64,000 nt of DNA, taken from positions 15,742,816 through 15,806,815 of the forward strand of contig JACAXG010000008.1 in NCBI GenBank assembly GCA_018881555.1, written 5' to 3'. Shown in pieces: positions 46,400 through 60,305 of the stretch (the stretch's first letter is position 1; each line of letters begins with the position of its first letter). The notes below the pieces were generated by a model. That model searched no databases, was not told the origin of the DNA, and worked only from the letters and a program-made list of their open reading frames with translations. Source of the stretch: Amblyornis subalaris (taxonomy: Eukaryota; Chordata; Aves; Passeriformes; Ptilonorhynchidae). Position numbers and translations under genes: made by a program.

Positions 46400-49300
46400 A
46401 GCTACTTATGACAACAGAAGGACTTGGCTAAATTCATCTCTGGTGTAACTTGTCTGACCATGACACATGAACAAATTTGGCACCTGATTTTCAGCTTTTT
46501 CCTAATTACAGTGCTTTGTACCAGCAGTGGAAATTATACAGACAGATGTCAGAGAAAATTACATCAGCTCAGCTCCTCTCCTGAATGCAGCCTGTCAGTA
46601 TTTGTGATCTGCACAACACAACTGTGGTAAGTTTAGTTGTTTCACTAAACAAGAAGCTGCCCCCAAGATGTAATAGCTGGGAGGCAGAAAGCAGGAATAT
46701 TTTACTCAAAAAAAAATTTCAACTTACCTTGTAACTTTCTATGCTTGTTATCAGTCATGGTATTTATGGTCCAATACAGGGATTTTTAAAACATATTTTC
46801 ATCCAATGGGTTACGCTCTTTTTGATGACCACAGTGCATGAATTGTCATTGGTCATGCTGCTTTCAGGTAGAGAAATTATGATAATGTATAAATTACAAA
46901 TTATGATTCCTTGTACAAGTAAACAACAGAACATTATTTTTTACCTGGAAAACTTTTTCAAAACATGCATTTTAATCAGTAGCCAGGGAAACTAAAAAAA
47001 AAAAATAAATCTCATGATAAAGGGGCTGGTGTTTAAGCACAAGACATTTTCAAATTCTCCCAAGCAAGAAAATTCAATCTGAAAGTACTCTGAATGATGC
47101 AGGCATCAATTCCTCACCTGCTGGCTGGCTTATTGTGTCACAGCATTTCCTGATCTCCCTGTCTACATTAGCTGTAGTAAAAAGCTATTACCATAAGCAA
47201 AGCCATGTTTGGAAAGCTTTAGGTTGCAGATGATCAGCTTCTAAGACAAAATATGTCTTTCTATGGGAGAGGCAGCCCAGTTAAATAACCTGCAAAGTGG
47301 GCTAGGAAGATTATTTGTTACTGCACAGTTTTGAAGACTTAGGGTTACACTGAATGAAATGGTCTAACCCAGAAACACAGAAACTCTCTGAGCATCTCTG
47401 TTCCTAAACACTTTACACACAGAATCACAGAAGAAGCTGAGCTGGAAGGCACCCGTAAGGATCATCGACTCCATCAAGCTCTGCACAGGACCATCCCCAA
47501 GAGTCACACCATGCCCTGATAAGAATCACAATTTTCACAGAAAATTCTATTCTCTTGTCTGTTCTGCAGCCCTTTTCCTGACTCCCAATAGAGTCCCTCT
47601 GCAACTCCTTATGGTATAACATCAATGCCCTGATATTTTGTGCCTGAGACAGCAAACATCACTCACTGATGAGACACAACCAGCTACAAGTGAACCTGGC
47701 CAAGGGACAAAGAGCATTCCTAAGATCTTTCCTTCATCTCTCATTCACATTGACCTTTGGGCTTTGCATTTCTTTTGGGACAGAGAGGTTTTAAAATACT
47801 GGGCAAACAGGAAAAGCAGTGGGCTGTCTCAAGATGCAGCAACCTCCCTGAAAACTCACATAGGGAACACGCAGTACCAATAATTTCTGCCTTTTCTGAA
47901 AACCATATAAAACTGAGAACTATGAAAAGTGTAATTTCATATAAATAGCTCTTATGACCAAAGAAAGGCTTGGGATGCTGCCACATCTCTGAGGAGCTAT
48001 TAAAAGGCATCGGGAAGAAAAGAAAGTTGTGTGTTCCTTCTCACCGCCTATTCCCCATATCTCGAACTCCACTGACTGAGTCAGTTGACCCATTTTTAAC
48101 TGCCCTTTCATCTTTACAATTAATAAAGCTGGTAAGTCTACCTAACACTCTCTAAGTCCTTGTAAGTGCCTCTTTTTGGTGCCTATTCATCCTTAAAAAC
48201 TGCTGCCTGAGAGAGCCAAATTGGAAAGCCTTGTGTTTCTTTTACCTTACATGCTTCAAAGACCAGTGGAGCTGTTTATATACATCAGGACAGAGCATCA
48301 ATAAGTAATCAGCAAACACCTTAGGAACTGCAGCTGTTTCACAGTTGAGCATCTTTAAAAACACTGCCTGAAATTACTGTTAGACCCTGCTTCAGGTACA
48401 TTTTAGGAGAGCTGTTAATACAGAAAACTTTTGCACGAGTTGGTCACAGGAGTCTCTCCAGCTCAAGGTGCAGCTGCATCCTCTCCTGCCCTAGGCTGCA
48501 GTCTCATAAACATATTCTGGTAAACACATCTGGAGAGATGCACTGTGATACTAAGTGCAGGCTTGTACTTAACTACAAGTATTAATTTCAAGTAGGTCAC
48601 GTCCAACTGAGCAGAGCTGCTGCCACCGATGTGAGCTCAGCATTTTTGAGGATGAAGTTTAGACTGGAAATAAAAAGATCTTTGTTTTAAGAGGAAGACA
48701 ACTAATTAGCAGTACATTGCTCTAAAGGCCATATCCAACATTTACATTAAATAGTCGAACTTTTTGGCCCAAAGTCAGGAATAACTGAAATTGAAATAAA
48801 GGTTGCTTACATCTTTTCATGGCTACATTGCACCCCATTCCAACCCCCCTCTTCTGCACCAATAGGACAAAATTTAACTCCAAAATTTCAACATTATTCC
48901 ATGAACTGAATACTGGGGACCGTGGGGAAAATACCAAAAATTAGCATTTCCTGCTCCTTTTTAAGACCTATATTTATTCATTAGTCATAAGTATCTGCGA
49001 ACTGGAAGTGGGTGGAATAATGACATGAGTAGCCAAGGAAGTGGGTCAGTACCACGGATGGAAAACACCAGACACATCATAACCCAAGCCTCTGCTTTGT
49101 AATTCAAGCAGCCTGCAAGTGCAAACAAATAAATCTAGTTTTAAAGGGAGACAACCATCCACGGAAAAAGTAAGTCTGGAGTGTTCAGAGAAGACAGATT
49201 TATCACACAGACTGTACTTAACTGATTAGTCCTTCACACAGCAGGAAACCTTTCTGTGCTGGCTCACAGTTCCAAGGTAAGAGAGCCTTGTCTCCCTTTA

Positions 49301-52300
49301 CAACATAAATGCCATTGGAACAGACACTTGAATTGATTGAGATTTTGCTTCTTATTGCAGAGGTAATCCAAGACACCTGACACAACAGCCTTCTTCTTGC
49401 CATTATATTGTGTTCCCAGTGCGGAATGGCAGCAGCAGACAGAGGCCAGCAAGAGCCAACAGGGAAGCGCCGTGTCCTGAACAAGCACCCACATCACCGC
49501 TCAAAGTAAAACCACAGACACGAAAGTTTTTGGGGAACATGAAAACTTCAAGCGACTTTTCCAAATCCTCTTGTAGTCAAAAAATAAAGAATTTACACAT
49601 AATTCCTTTGTTTGGGGAAAGCAGTTGCTGTGTTTTGGAAGTCAGTCCATTTCTCTCTGCTGGGGTTTACACGAGGATCTGTGAAGATCTGCCATGGCAT
49701 GTCTCACACTACAGCCTTACTGGGACATGAGAAGTCTCACACTGGGTGCCTCAAAACGTTTACCAAGTTCATTATTTCCTGAATTTTGTTATTTAAACCA
49801 TCCCTTATTAGCTGCAAGAAGCATATGGGACCCTGCTATAATGAAGCTACTCAATATTTTTAGCTGTTTAATATTGGATCAGCACATCATCTGGAGCAAT
49901 CACCCCTCACATTTCACTTTAATTGGGCTGTCTGGAACAGAAGGGTTGAGAAAGGCACACATGTTCCGTTTCCAAGCAGTATGTTCAACTGGCTCATGAA
50001 AGGTTAAAATCAGGAATAAGAAAATAGCTTTATTCCCTCAGGAGTAGTGCCAGTAGATCAGTTTAAACACAGATGTTTTAAACTCCACATCTAATAAAGA
50101 GTAAACCAAGGCTCCAGAGATCTGCACAAATAGGGAAATTTCTTCCCTTCAAAGTAGATTTTCATTATAATGTCTTCTACTATGCAAATATCTGACAAAG
50201 AAATCATAAAAGTCAAAGCAGTGGGTGGTCTGCTTGGATGACAATGCTGATACATTTCTAGTTGATGTCAATATGTGATTTGTTACTGATAAAGAGCACT
50301 CAATATTCTCAAAATGCAAATGTTTACATAGCCAGGCAATCAACTGATCAGTCCCATACAGACTGAAAGATTAATGGATGTGTATTCTTAACCAGGCTTC
50401 TGAGTGGCTCAAGGGGAATAAGGACTCATTGCAGCGCCCAACTCCCACACATCACTGAAAATAAGCAGGTCAAATGCCCTTTTTTTAAATAATAAAACTT
50501 GAAAGCAGTTTTTTCCCTTCGAGAGATTATCACAGCAGTCAAAATCACTACAGAACGTTGTGGAAATATTTGCATGCGAATAAATCACACTCAGAAAATT
50601 TATGAGCCTCATTTCCTTAAACCAGTCCCTAGTTTAGGCAGCTCTGCAGGGCTCTGTGTTACCAACCCAAACCACCACAGTAACACAGTGCTGAGAGTGA
50701 TTCTGGGGAAGTAATTACAGTGCACATCCCACTCCCTGACAACCTACTCTCTCCTGTCTATTCATCTGTCCTACTTCATTTTCAGATGATTACGTTTATG
50801 GGTAAGTAAGGAAATTTTTGGATGTGAAAGAACACAGCATGTCTTAGAGAGNCATCTTGGAAAACAGTGAACCTTAGATTCATTCTCAATAACTGATAAC
50901 TGTACTTCAAGCACTTCCTAACTTGTTACAAAGTTCCTAAATAAGGTTCATATTTGACAGCATATTCACATTTTATAGCAACATCCTTGGATAACATGAC
51001 AGGCTGCCTAAGAAATCCCCACAAAAAGTTCTCTTGTACCGTGAGAAACTGCGTTTGCAGGTAAGAAGTTTTATTTAATGGGAGGAGAGAAAAGAAAAGG
51101 AAAAGTTAATTGGAATTAGATGTTATACCCTGACTTACCACACTGAAGTTGGAAACTGATAAATTAGTCTTAAAACAGCATTTTTGGTAAATAGCTAAAG
51201 CTGATATGAACAGTTAATATTCTTTTCCTTAAATTATCTCTGCATTCCATTTTTGTATCTTATTCACAGTTCTCAGGGGTTTGATGCTAGAAAGGCTTAA
51301 AAGAGTAAATGCCATCAGTGAGCTGTTTCAGGTTCCAAATACACAATCATGTCNTTCAACCAGAGTGATGTAGGAACACACTAGACACTAAGGACACAGC
51401 ACTTAGAGCAACTGCAGTCCCAGGGAGATGGGGCAGGTATAATTTTGAGTATCAGCACAATCAGGTCTTTATAATCTTCAATGGTCATTCCTGAATGCAG
51501 AATCTTTGACATAATTACAAACTATATTGTCAAGAATGAACACAGCTGTATTGACAGTCCTGGGCACTTAGAAACCATGACAAGTAGGAAACCAAAGGCA
51601 ACTCAGCCAAGTTTCATGGGGGACAAAAGAAGTTTTCCACGGGCAGACGGGACTGTTCCAGGCTTCCTCCAACTACAGAGGTGAAGACACGTAGTTTTGG
51701 CTGAGGCAGCAGTTTGCACAGCTGTAGTTTACACTGTGCCCCATATGGATTTGCAATAAATCCCCCATAATCCTGCCATCTTCTCACTGTTAATGTGAGG
51801 GTTTAAGAGAACTCACAAGGTGAGAAGCTGCTTGTGTTCCCTCAGGTCACTCAGGAGCAGCCTCAGCTCTCAGCAAGGTGGATGNGACAGTGCATCCTTC
51901 CAGACAAGGCAGCTCCACGAAGGCATCGCTGGTCACCAGAGCTGCTGATCCCTCGCCACCCTGAGCTAACCAAGCCAAAACACCATANTGAATGTACCAG
52001 ACAGGTTAGAAACATGATTTTGTTTTTGCTGAGCTGGTTTTAACATTACTTTCCAAGAAAATAATGTTTAATTATGGGGCCTGTATGCTCAGCGCCTTTT
52101 TTCATGCCCANAATACTTTCTTATTAGATATATTAATTAATATCTCTAAGGCACAGTGACAAAAGGCATTTTTTTGAAAACACTAAGTTATCTTCATATG
52201 TGTAATTTAAGTTTGTACTTGACAGTAAACTAAGAACAAAACATAGTTTGACAAGGTCGGATGAAGGTGCTGAACACAGCAGTTTTTAAGAGAAACTTGG

Positions 52301-53800
52301 ACATGGCAACACAACTCTGCTGATATACTAGAAAGGCATCCCTCCAAGAACCTTCCAATACCCTGCTTAGTATTCAATAAAACCTATTAGGACAATCACT
52401 TTGACTTCTAATATGCTTTGTCTCGTACATCACTGGGTCATTATTCTTTGTGAACATGTTGTCAGTATTTAATTCAACTAAGTTTGTATCCATGGCAATG
52501 GTTAGGAGTAAGCTAAAGAAAAAGGAATGTAGTCATAGGCCAGTAGCTCAGTAACAAAAAAATACAGCAGCCCCTTAATGAAGTGAGAAGAGGTGAACAG
52601 GAGTGAGGAGAATGCCAACAAAAGAGGGGGAGAGCTGTAATTACAGTTGTGAGGGAGGACAGAGATATGTGGGAAGCAGCCAAACTCCAGTTAGACTGTA
52701 ATTTGGCAAATCTTGTGTTTTCAGCATTACTAACATTTGGTGGTTGCTTCCAGTATTCCAGTAAATACAAACAAACTTGGAGGGAGATGCTGTCTTATTC
52801 CTCGCCACATTAGGTCTAAGTGAAGTGCTTATCTACATGAAAGTCTTGTGCTGCTTTACCTTTCACACAACAGCAAAGCAACACGACCCTCACCTCCCAA
52901 GCAAATTCACTTACAAGANGCTTAAAAGGTTTCTGACCTTCCTTAAAGAATAATACAGTTGTCAAGAAGGTAACAAGGCCCACATTAAAACTGTGCCACN
53001 TTCTGTAAGTAACTGACAGCAGAATAAAATTGTGACTACCTTTACTATGTAAATGACGTGCTATAAGCAGCTCTAGACAAAATCCCAGGATGTGAATCTA
53101 CACAACCCTGANGCTGATCTTCAGTGAAAACTATATATCCCCCTTAGTAAACCATCAGGAATGCGCTTTAATGAAATTCACCCAAACTGGAAAAGCGCTT
53201 GAGATATTTTCCAAAATTACCACAGGCTATAGAGGTTAATGAAGCACAAAACATACAAGCATCTTCTAGTTTCAGGTTTCATTACAAAAGAAGCTCTTAT
53301 ATCCAAGTTTTAGGGCAAAAAGAGTACCTCAAGCAGTTACTAAATCACTCAGCTCAATATCGGAGATTATAATCACATCTCATTCTAACCGTACCTTATG
53401 CCTTCCAGGTTTTAATTCTGAGACTGAGTTAAAAGAGATTAATCCCAACACAAGATATACTATCATATTCTTATGCATTTTTCTCAGCTACAGACCGCAG
53501 TTTTTAATACATAAATTGCCAGCTACTTATCTCCACTCCTAGTTAAAATGGGTTAACTCTTTCGTTCATAGGGCAGTAAATGCTCTCTAGTAACAAAGAG
53601 TGTCAAATCTGCAATGTGCATGAAAGCAATTGAATTCAGTCTGTTGGGAAACCTGTATAGCTATAAAATTCCTTCTGCATGACTGCTCTTTAAACAATAT
53701 ACCTGAAATCAGCTAAGCAAAACCACAGAAGACCTTGTCAACTGAAGCATCTGTGTCTGCATTAAGATGTTGCATTAATTTAAGNAACACAATTTTAAAA
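46400..53800. other. Gene-poor stretch with one CR1 copy
   Basis: Besides the CR1 fragment at 47.4 kb, short minus-strand frames at 47.8, 48.8 and 50.2 kb read somewhat like protein but lack a consistent acceptor/donor pair. Nothing else can be assigned. Confidence 0.4.
47418..47520 (-). mobile_element. CR1 LINE 3' fragment, minus strand
   Basis: The plus strand reads acagaatcacagaagaagct, then gagctggaaggcacccgtaa, aggatcatcgactccatcaa and gagtcacaccatg. This matches the reverse complement of the CR1 tail. It looks like the same subfamily variant as the copy at 63.7 kb, which shares the ccagga and gatgatccttgtgggtccct features in the opposite sense. Confidence 0.8.
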
Positions 53801-53892
53801 TCACTTTACCTACTTAACACAGTTCTCTTGCATGTGTAAGACTGCACACATCATCTCACATCTTCCTTAAATGAAGTGGCCAAAGCTCTTAC

Positions 53893-53981
53893 TTTTAAGA
53901 AATGAGCAAGAACAGGAAACATCTGTTGCCCCAAGTACTTGATGGACTGGAGAATGAGGAAACATTCATTCACAGTGGCAG
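53893..53981 (-). CDS. Weak exon candidate, phase 1 to 0
   Basis: The acceptor is fair (acccacatatgttcag) and the donor strong (TTAAAA then GTAAGA). The frame reads ATVNECFLILQSIKYLGQQM then FPVLAHFLK, an amphipathic helix-like peptide. Confidence 0.25.
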
Positions 53982-56900
53982 CTGAACATATGTGGGTTAC
54001 CATTATACACATTATTAGTTTAGCTTCATATTTTACTACTTTTGCCACAATAGACAAACTCAATTTTGGTATGTAAACAGAAGGGCTATCTCAGAACTGC
54101 AGGAACAATCTCATGAGAAGCTGAAAAACATCAGTTTGGACAAGCTATTTCTTCTTGTAGCACATAGTAATGTAAGATTAAAGATATGTGGGCTAAAAGG
54201 TGGGCTAAAGCTTTTTCAATTTAAGAATTCTTCCAACACCACGTTCCTCTTCCTTATTTCCACAGTGTACTTAAAGCCATTAAATACGGTCCTGTGGCCT
54301 CTGAAGCATGTAATTACTAAGATAAAATATGAAAACCTCTACTTGTCTTTCTGTGTTGCCAGCTCTAAGGCTGCCAAAAGGAGAGTGCACTGTGCTGTGT
54401 TCCCTTGGGCTTTGTCAGAAAGATTTTAATTGCCCAAACCAACCAGAGCAGATATACCAAAATATGCACTGCTACAGCAGCTACATGTAAGATTTTTAAG
54501 GTTTCAACAAGTTCACCATTACTCCAAGGGCAGCAAATAGGCACACTCCATACTACTGCAACTGTCCAGCATCCCTCTTACATGTCATCACAAATGAAAN
54601 AAAAACCCCATAGTGACTCCAACAAGCAGCACCCACAGGACAACTACCTAAAAGAGAATTCAGAATACCAACTAGGAGTAGTCTCCTCTGCAGCTTTTCC
54701 TGGATCTGAGGTTGGTTCACAGTCAGTTGGGCCTTCAGAGAATAGAGCAGAAGCCAGAAACTGTTCACACAATCAGAAATTCTCCTGTGATTCTCCCTGG
54801 AATTTTTGGGGTCATGTACAATATTTACTTGAGTTCAATGTAAAGCCTAGATTAGTCAAAAAGACATCTTATCCTATTTTCTTTCAAGGAGAAACATGCA
54901 GCTTGATTATTCCTTAATTCTCTGTACTGCCCTGAGCTACCACACCAAACAGAATTAGTTCTACTGAATGAATTCATCAGTTCTAGCAGAAGCTAAATTG
55001 TTAAAAATTATATTCTCTCACTTTTCCAAGTTATTACTAAACTTGGGATTGCAAACTGAAAGAATGGATGCCAACTTTCCTTTTCTGCCTATTCACAGGA
55101 ACAAATAGAGCCCAAATACATCCCTTTCCCTAAAGAGAGTTAACACTGATCAGGATACTGCCAGCATCACTCAAGTTGCAAATCAGGCAAGAAGGATTTA
55201 TTTCATAGATTCATAGTAAACCTTTGATCATTCAGCTTTATCAGCCTTCTATTGTCTCTGATGCTCAACAGATTTTTGAGCAGCTCCTCTGTCCAGTAAG
55301 GCTGTTGTCCAATGGCTAATTTTTTATGCAGGTACAATTTTAGGTTTTCTTTTTATCTTATATAAAAGAATTGTGTTGGGTTTATACAAATAAGGTATTC
55401 ATACATATATAAAAGAATTCATGTAGTGTTTTTTATCTAGCTGAATATCACTTTGAGCATTTCTACCTCACTGAAAGTGGGCAATTTTAAATGTAATAGC
55501 CAGCATCTCTCACAGTTATCTTAAACCTGAGTATATTTTCCTTGGGTTTTGGTAAGTATTTGATGTAAATTGCTTCTAGGTGCCATGACAGAAGAGAAGT
55601 AGGGTCCATGAGTGCATGGTTTGCTGTGGAGTAGAATGGAATATACCCCAGGAATTTCTGCAAAGTATTCCTTTCTGGGAGCAAGGCCATGTTCAAGACT
55701 ATACGGAGAATAAAACAAAAGGCTCAAGTTACACTTTATCCAAGCAGGCAGGTTAGAGAGGGCTCAAGATGAAAGGTTTGACTGAANGCAGAGTCAGCCA
55801 TCAGCATGCCCAGTTATTGGCAGTGACTCGTGTGAGGGGAGAAGGATGGCTCAAGGAACAGAGTTAAACCATCACACTCCATCATGTGCCACAGCCCTCA
55901 GGCAGTTTATGGAGGCAAAGGTGATACATTAATAAATTTAGATCACAGAATCACTTTCCAAATATCTGGAGACTGAGGTCTCAGACTTTAAGAACACAGA
56001 GTGGGGCTGGGTATTTTACATACATAACACATAACTATACAGACCACTTGATTTCTATAGCTACTTAAAGCACACTTACTCTAAAGTTACTGGTTGCCTC
56101 ATTTCTTTCAACACCGACTATGCATCTATAACACGTAACCATACGAATTTGAATGGTTTGTTCTAAAGAGCGAATAAGGAAAGGAACACAACTGTTTGCA
56201 TAAACAACAGCTATTGTTTATAGTGGGGCTGCATGCACACAAGAGCTGCTGCCACAGCTCCCTATTATTNACTGGTGCACTTATATACACTTAACTCCTG
56301 TGTGATTTTTTTCCTGTAAGCCTTCCATTTGCAACTTGGTATTGTGAATGAACAGCGCAGTGTCACTGGAATACTGACAAATACACTACAGACACACTAC
56401 AGAGGAAACTGCATTCCTTAGTGGCAGCGGGGNTATTGTCAAGGTTTAAACAAACACATGTGCTCCCTTATTATTCCTTCCAGCAAGNGTGCCAGTCTAC
56501 AGGGAAAAACAAACCAAAATGAAACAGCCACAAAGCAAAACAAAACCAAACCAAAACTGTTCTATCATCAGAAATCTTGAGTACTTTGCCTTTGCGATAC
56601 TTCCATAGTCCTCCTGCAACATTAGCAGGTACAGACCAGTGCAGCTCACAAACTGCCTGCTTTCTAAGGTGTTATATCAGGGGAACTTGCAGCTGGTACT
56701 TCCAAGGAGTTCTCTGCATGCAGCTCAACTGGAATGGCAGTGATGGTCTACAGAGGTTTATCAAATCTACGGCAACAAGAAAGGTGCAGGTTCACTAATG
56801 ATTGCTTGCTTTTTGTTTTCTTTTTAAATCGTGTAAGCTTTTCATAGAGTAATTCAACTGCACAGAAACAGTGCAAAACCTTTATAATATTTGATTTTGT

Positions 56901-57132
56901 AATTAACGAGCAACAGGATGTTACACTAATAGGNGAGGTCACCTGGTTCTCAACCAGCGCCCAAAGTAATAATTCTCCCCTAACTGTGGATGAAGATGGG
57001 AGATGACTTGAAATCTGTTTTGACTTCTTTTGAAGACCTAGAAAACAGCTCAGCTTTGCTGCTCCCTCCTCCCATCACAAAGACACACTTTTCACTATGA
57101 TAAAAATAGTTGTAAAGATCCAGGAAAAGCAA

Positions 57133-57162
57133 GGATACTGTCCTAAAGGATATTGTCCTAAG
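57133..57162. repeat. Tandem duplication, 15-bp unit, 2 copies
   Basis: ggatactgtcctaaa is followed directly by ggatattgtcctaag, two differences in fifteen bases. It is a short recent-looking duplication with no known role. Confidence 0.8.
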
Positions 57163-57429
57163 CCTTCATTAATCACAAAACACAAAATTTTTGGAAATAT
57201 TTCTGAGCCGGTCAGAAACAGGGAAAGTCTGAAGGTTCATCAAAGTCCAGTCTCAAGATTTCCAGCCCAACCACATAAATGAAAGCAGTTTAGATGAATA
57301 ATCCATCATGGTATTGCATATCTCAAACAAAAAGTTTGATAATCCAGAATCACTACCTAAAACACAGTATTGCCAATTTTGTGAGTTGTCTGCACCTGTG
57401 TAATAAATACCTCTAAAATCAACAAGGCA

Positions 57430-57485
57430 AGATCACAGAACATTTGTGCTAGTTGGAAATAATAGAAATGGTTTAGGTCAACTGC
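57430..57485 (-). mobile_element. Possible very old CR1 relic, minus strand
   Basis: The order agatcacagaacatttgtgc, gttggaa, ggtttaggtcaactgctgc resembles the reverse complement of a CR1 3' end (atcacagaatc..gttggaaaagacc..aggtcatcaagtccaac). It is degraded and short, so chance is possible. Confidence 0.3.
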
Positions 57486-57588
57486 TGCATTTTGTTATTC
57501 TGATTTTCAGATAACATCCAACACATACTGGAGCTAGTCAACAACTGACATTTAAATACATTTATAAAGCAAATTCTATGATTGTTGG

Positions 57589-57618
57589 AAAAAAAAAAAA
57601 AAAAAACAACAAAAAACC
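57589..57618. repeat. Poly-A tract
   Basis: Eighteen A (57589-57606) followed by caacaaaaaacc. No retrogene or LINE body is recognisable directly upstream, so this is a simple tract rather than a clear retrotransposition tail. Confidence 0.85.
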
Positions 57619-58144
57619 AAAGTTGTTATTTCTTCCAAAACATGTTGTCCTTGAACTTTTTTTTGCACTGCATCACAGATTTATTTACAAGCTTTAACCA
57701 GTATTGAAAAATGCAGCAAACTAAATATGCAAACTGTCATCAGAATAAAAGCTACTTCTGTTCTGTTAGTCTTGGTGAGAAAAACAGCTTAGTGTCACTG
57801 AAGTACTGCAGATAGAGCTTGAGAGATGCTTTCCCAAGGCTTTCAATGCATTCTTAAAACAATCAGGTAGTACTTGACAAAATTTCCCTTGGTCCCACAG
57901 AGTTGTAAAGGATATGATTTTTTTTTAAAACATGATCATTAAACAACCAAACTTCTCCATTTAAAAATAAGAATTAATTCTTCATCTATTTCAGTTTATT
58001 TGGTGCTAAGAAATTGATTATATCTTGCCTAGAAAAGGAAAATAAATCTTGAAATCAACCTTTCACCTGAAGAAACTGCAAGTTTTGGCATAGAGAAGGG
58101 CAGTTAATGCCTGCACTGCTGCTCTGAAGCCTTGCTTTCTGCTT

Positions 58145-58163
58145 TCTCCTCTCCTCTCCTCTC
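58145..58163. repeat. (CTCCT)n microsatellite, short
   Basis: tctcctctcctctcctctc, about four copies of a pyrimidine pentamer on the plus strand. Confidence 0.8.
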
Positions 58164-60139
58164 ACCACCAATGTGCTTATAAAACAAACAGACCCCTCCT
58201 GCAGTTACAGCGGTTTCAAACACTCTTTCAACATGTTCCTGTGTGGTGCTTTGTTCCTCACCACCTGCTCAGCTGCTGATGCAGTTTTGTGCAGTCCCAG
58301 TATGCAGGTCACACACAGAACACGCCAGGCAAGCCTGGGTCACAGCAGCAGACAGAAAGACCTGCATCCAAAGACAAGCTGAAAAGAAAGCCTTTGCTCT
58401 TCCCTGCAGTTCAGTTTATGCCCTGAACAAAAATAAAAGCATCAAAATGATTTTCTAAATTCCAGTAACTTGGAGAAGTCTCTTACTTGGGGCCAAACCC
58501 CTCCCACTGGTTCCTGCACACTTGCATGTCAGTGTCTTAAGATTCACACTTAACCAGCACACCCGGTTCTTTATGTCCTAAAAGCAGGGATTTAGCTGTT
58601 CATTCATTTTAGGTATCAGAGGCTGTTGTATTTTATATTTTCAGTTATGCTTCCCAGCTGACACTGTCATCCACTTAACACAAAGAGCTATTTCCCTGCA
58701 GTAGGATCTGTTACCAACACATGCTTCCCAACTGATTCTTCTGGCTTTGAATTAAGAAAGTTGTGTGTCCAGGTCTCTCCAGGGAAAAAGGATGTCTTAT
58801 TTTAGAAAATCAAAATCAAGATCAGGGACGGGGCAAGACTATTGAAAAAATGAAAGACATGTCAGGGTCCTGGGTTATATGGCAAAAAGTAAGGGTTCTT
58901 TTCCTGAAGAATTTTGCTCCAGAAATATGAAGAGATTTTTGTCACACTTTAACCTTCCTTTGTGGGCCAAAGATACAACTAAAAACCATAAACTGCTCTA
59001 AGAGCCCAAGCTGTTACTTGCTAACAACCTCCACTAATGGAAATATAGGTTTTTACAAGCAGAAAATAAACCTGTGTGGAATATTGTTAAAATATACAAA
59101 GATGAATCATATTTTAGAGAGTTGGAACCAAAGGCAAAGACAACAAGAGTTTGGCATTGCAGTCAGAGGGAGGCCACGAGCAGAACCCCAGAAACCAGAT
59201 AAGTGGAGNGGTGGGAGCACCACTGGATGCTTCCAATCTTCCAACAGCCTGTGGAAGAGCAGCTCCCACCATACAGAAGGGTCTCTGATCAATTATGGAT
59301 GAGCTGCTATTGACTTGTCAGAAGTAACCCAAACCTGAACACAGAATTATATGACTTGCAGTGAGATTTTGACAACAAAATGAAAGTAATTAAAAGCTGA
59401 TCATTAACAACNTTTCAAGTGCATGAATTAACTATTTAAGCAGAGGCAACAACCTTCTTAAGGGTCTAACATGACCTAACACCCATGATTTCACACTTTC
59501 TTTTGTTAAGTTTCTCCTACTGCAGTTAGTGTCAGTGTTCTTAGAAGTCAAGGATGAAAACGCTTCTCCACAAGCATCTTAGTATTAAAAAGAAAATTTA
59601 TTTAATATATGTTTGAAACGGAGAAACATGAATGAAATAGAAGAAAATGTATCTCAAAACAAAACCTAATTTGTAAACCACATTAGTTAGTGGATGTTTA
59701 CTGGCCTCATTTGAAAGCTCCTCCTATACCAGTCTCCCGACAGAAGTGAGATGTGGAGAGGCAGTTCAAATTTCCAGCTTTTCACTTTGCTGAGCAGACC
59801 TGAATGTCTCATTTTTAAAAGAATGAAGTAGAAAGGAGGCATTGCCACCTCTACCTTCCAAAACCTATTCTTTCTCAAATATCTTTGGCTATTAGGAAGN
59901 AAATTTAGCTACTGATCTAATTTGTTTCAACTTATAAGTACTAATACCCAAGCAAACATATGTTGAACAGGCTGGTTAAGAATATTTAATGAGAGTTTAG
60001 TTACTGATTTGTAAATGAAAAGTGCAAATGTGGCAGTTGCCATAGATCCTTGTAGCTCCTTGCTGGCACTGAGCCCAGCTAGGCTTAAAAATATGCAACA
60101 TATTGATGGGAGAAAAGAAGAAAAAAATTTAATATTATG

Positions 60140-60305
60140 TGTAAAACTTGCTGTGAAAATACAATTTTGCATATGGATCTTAATGTAAATTGTACGAGCA
60201 AGACAAAATAATTCTAAATGCATTTATGTATGCTTTGTGCTGATGGGATTAATGCAAATATTACAGTCACACCATAAATTCACAATGAAGTGAATGCCTA
60301 CAGNC
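60140..60305. promoter_or_regulatory. Possible conserved non-coding element
   Basis: Contains cattttgcatat-type and atgcaaat octamer-like words (caattttgcatatggatctt, gggattaatgcaaatattac) in AT-rich sequence without repeats. The octamer (ATGCAAAT) is exact at about 60254. Function is not shown. Confidence 0.2.

Larger units (their letters stand above)
54000..60130. other. Gene-poor stretch
   Basis: Holds the simple repeats listed near 57.1, 57.6 and 58.1 kb and a possible old CR1 relic. Short minus-strand frames near 55.6 and 59.8 kb are open but not supported by paired splice sites I would trust. Confidence 0.4.
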
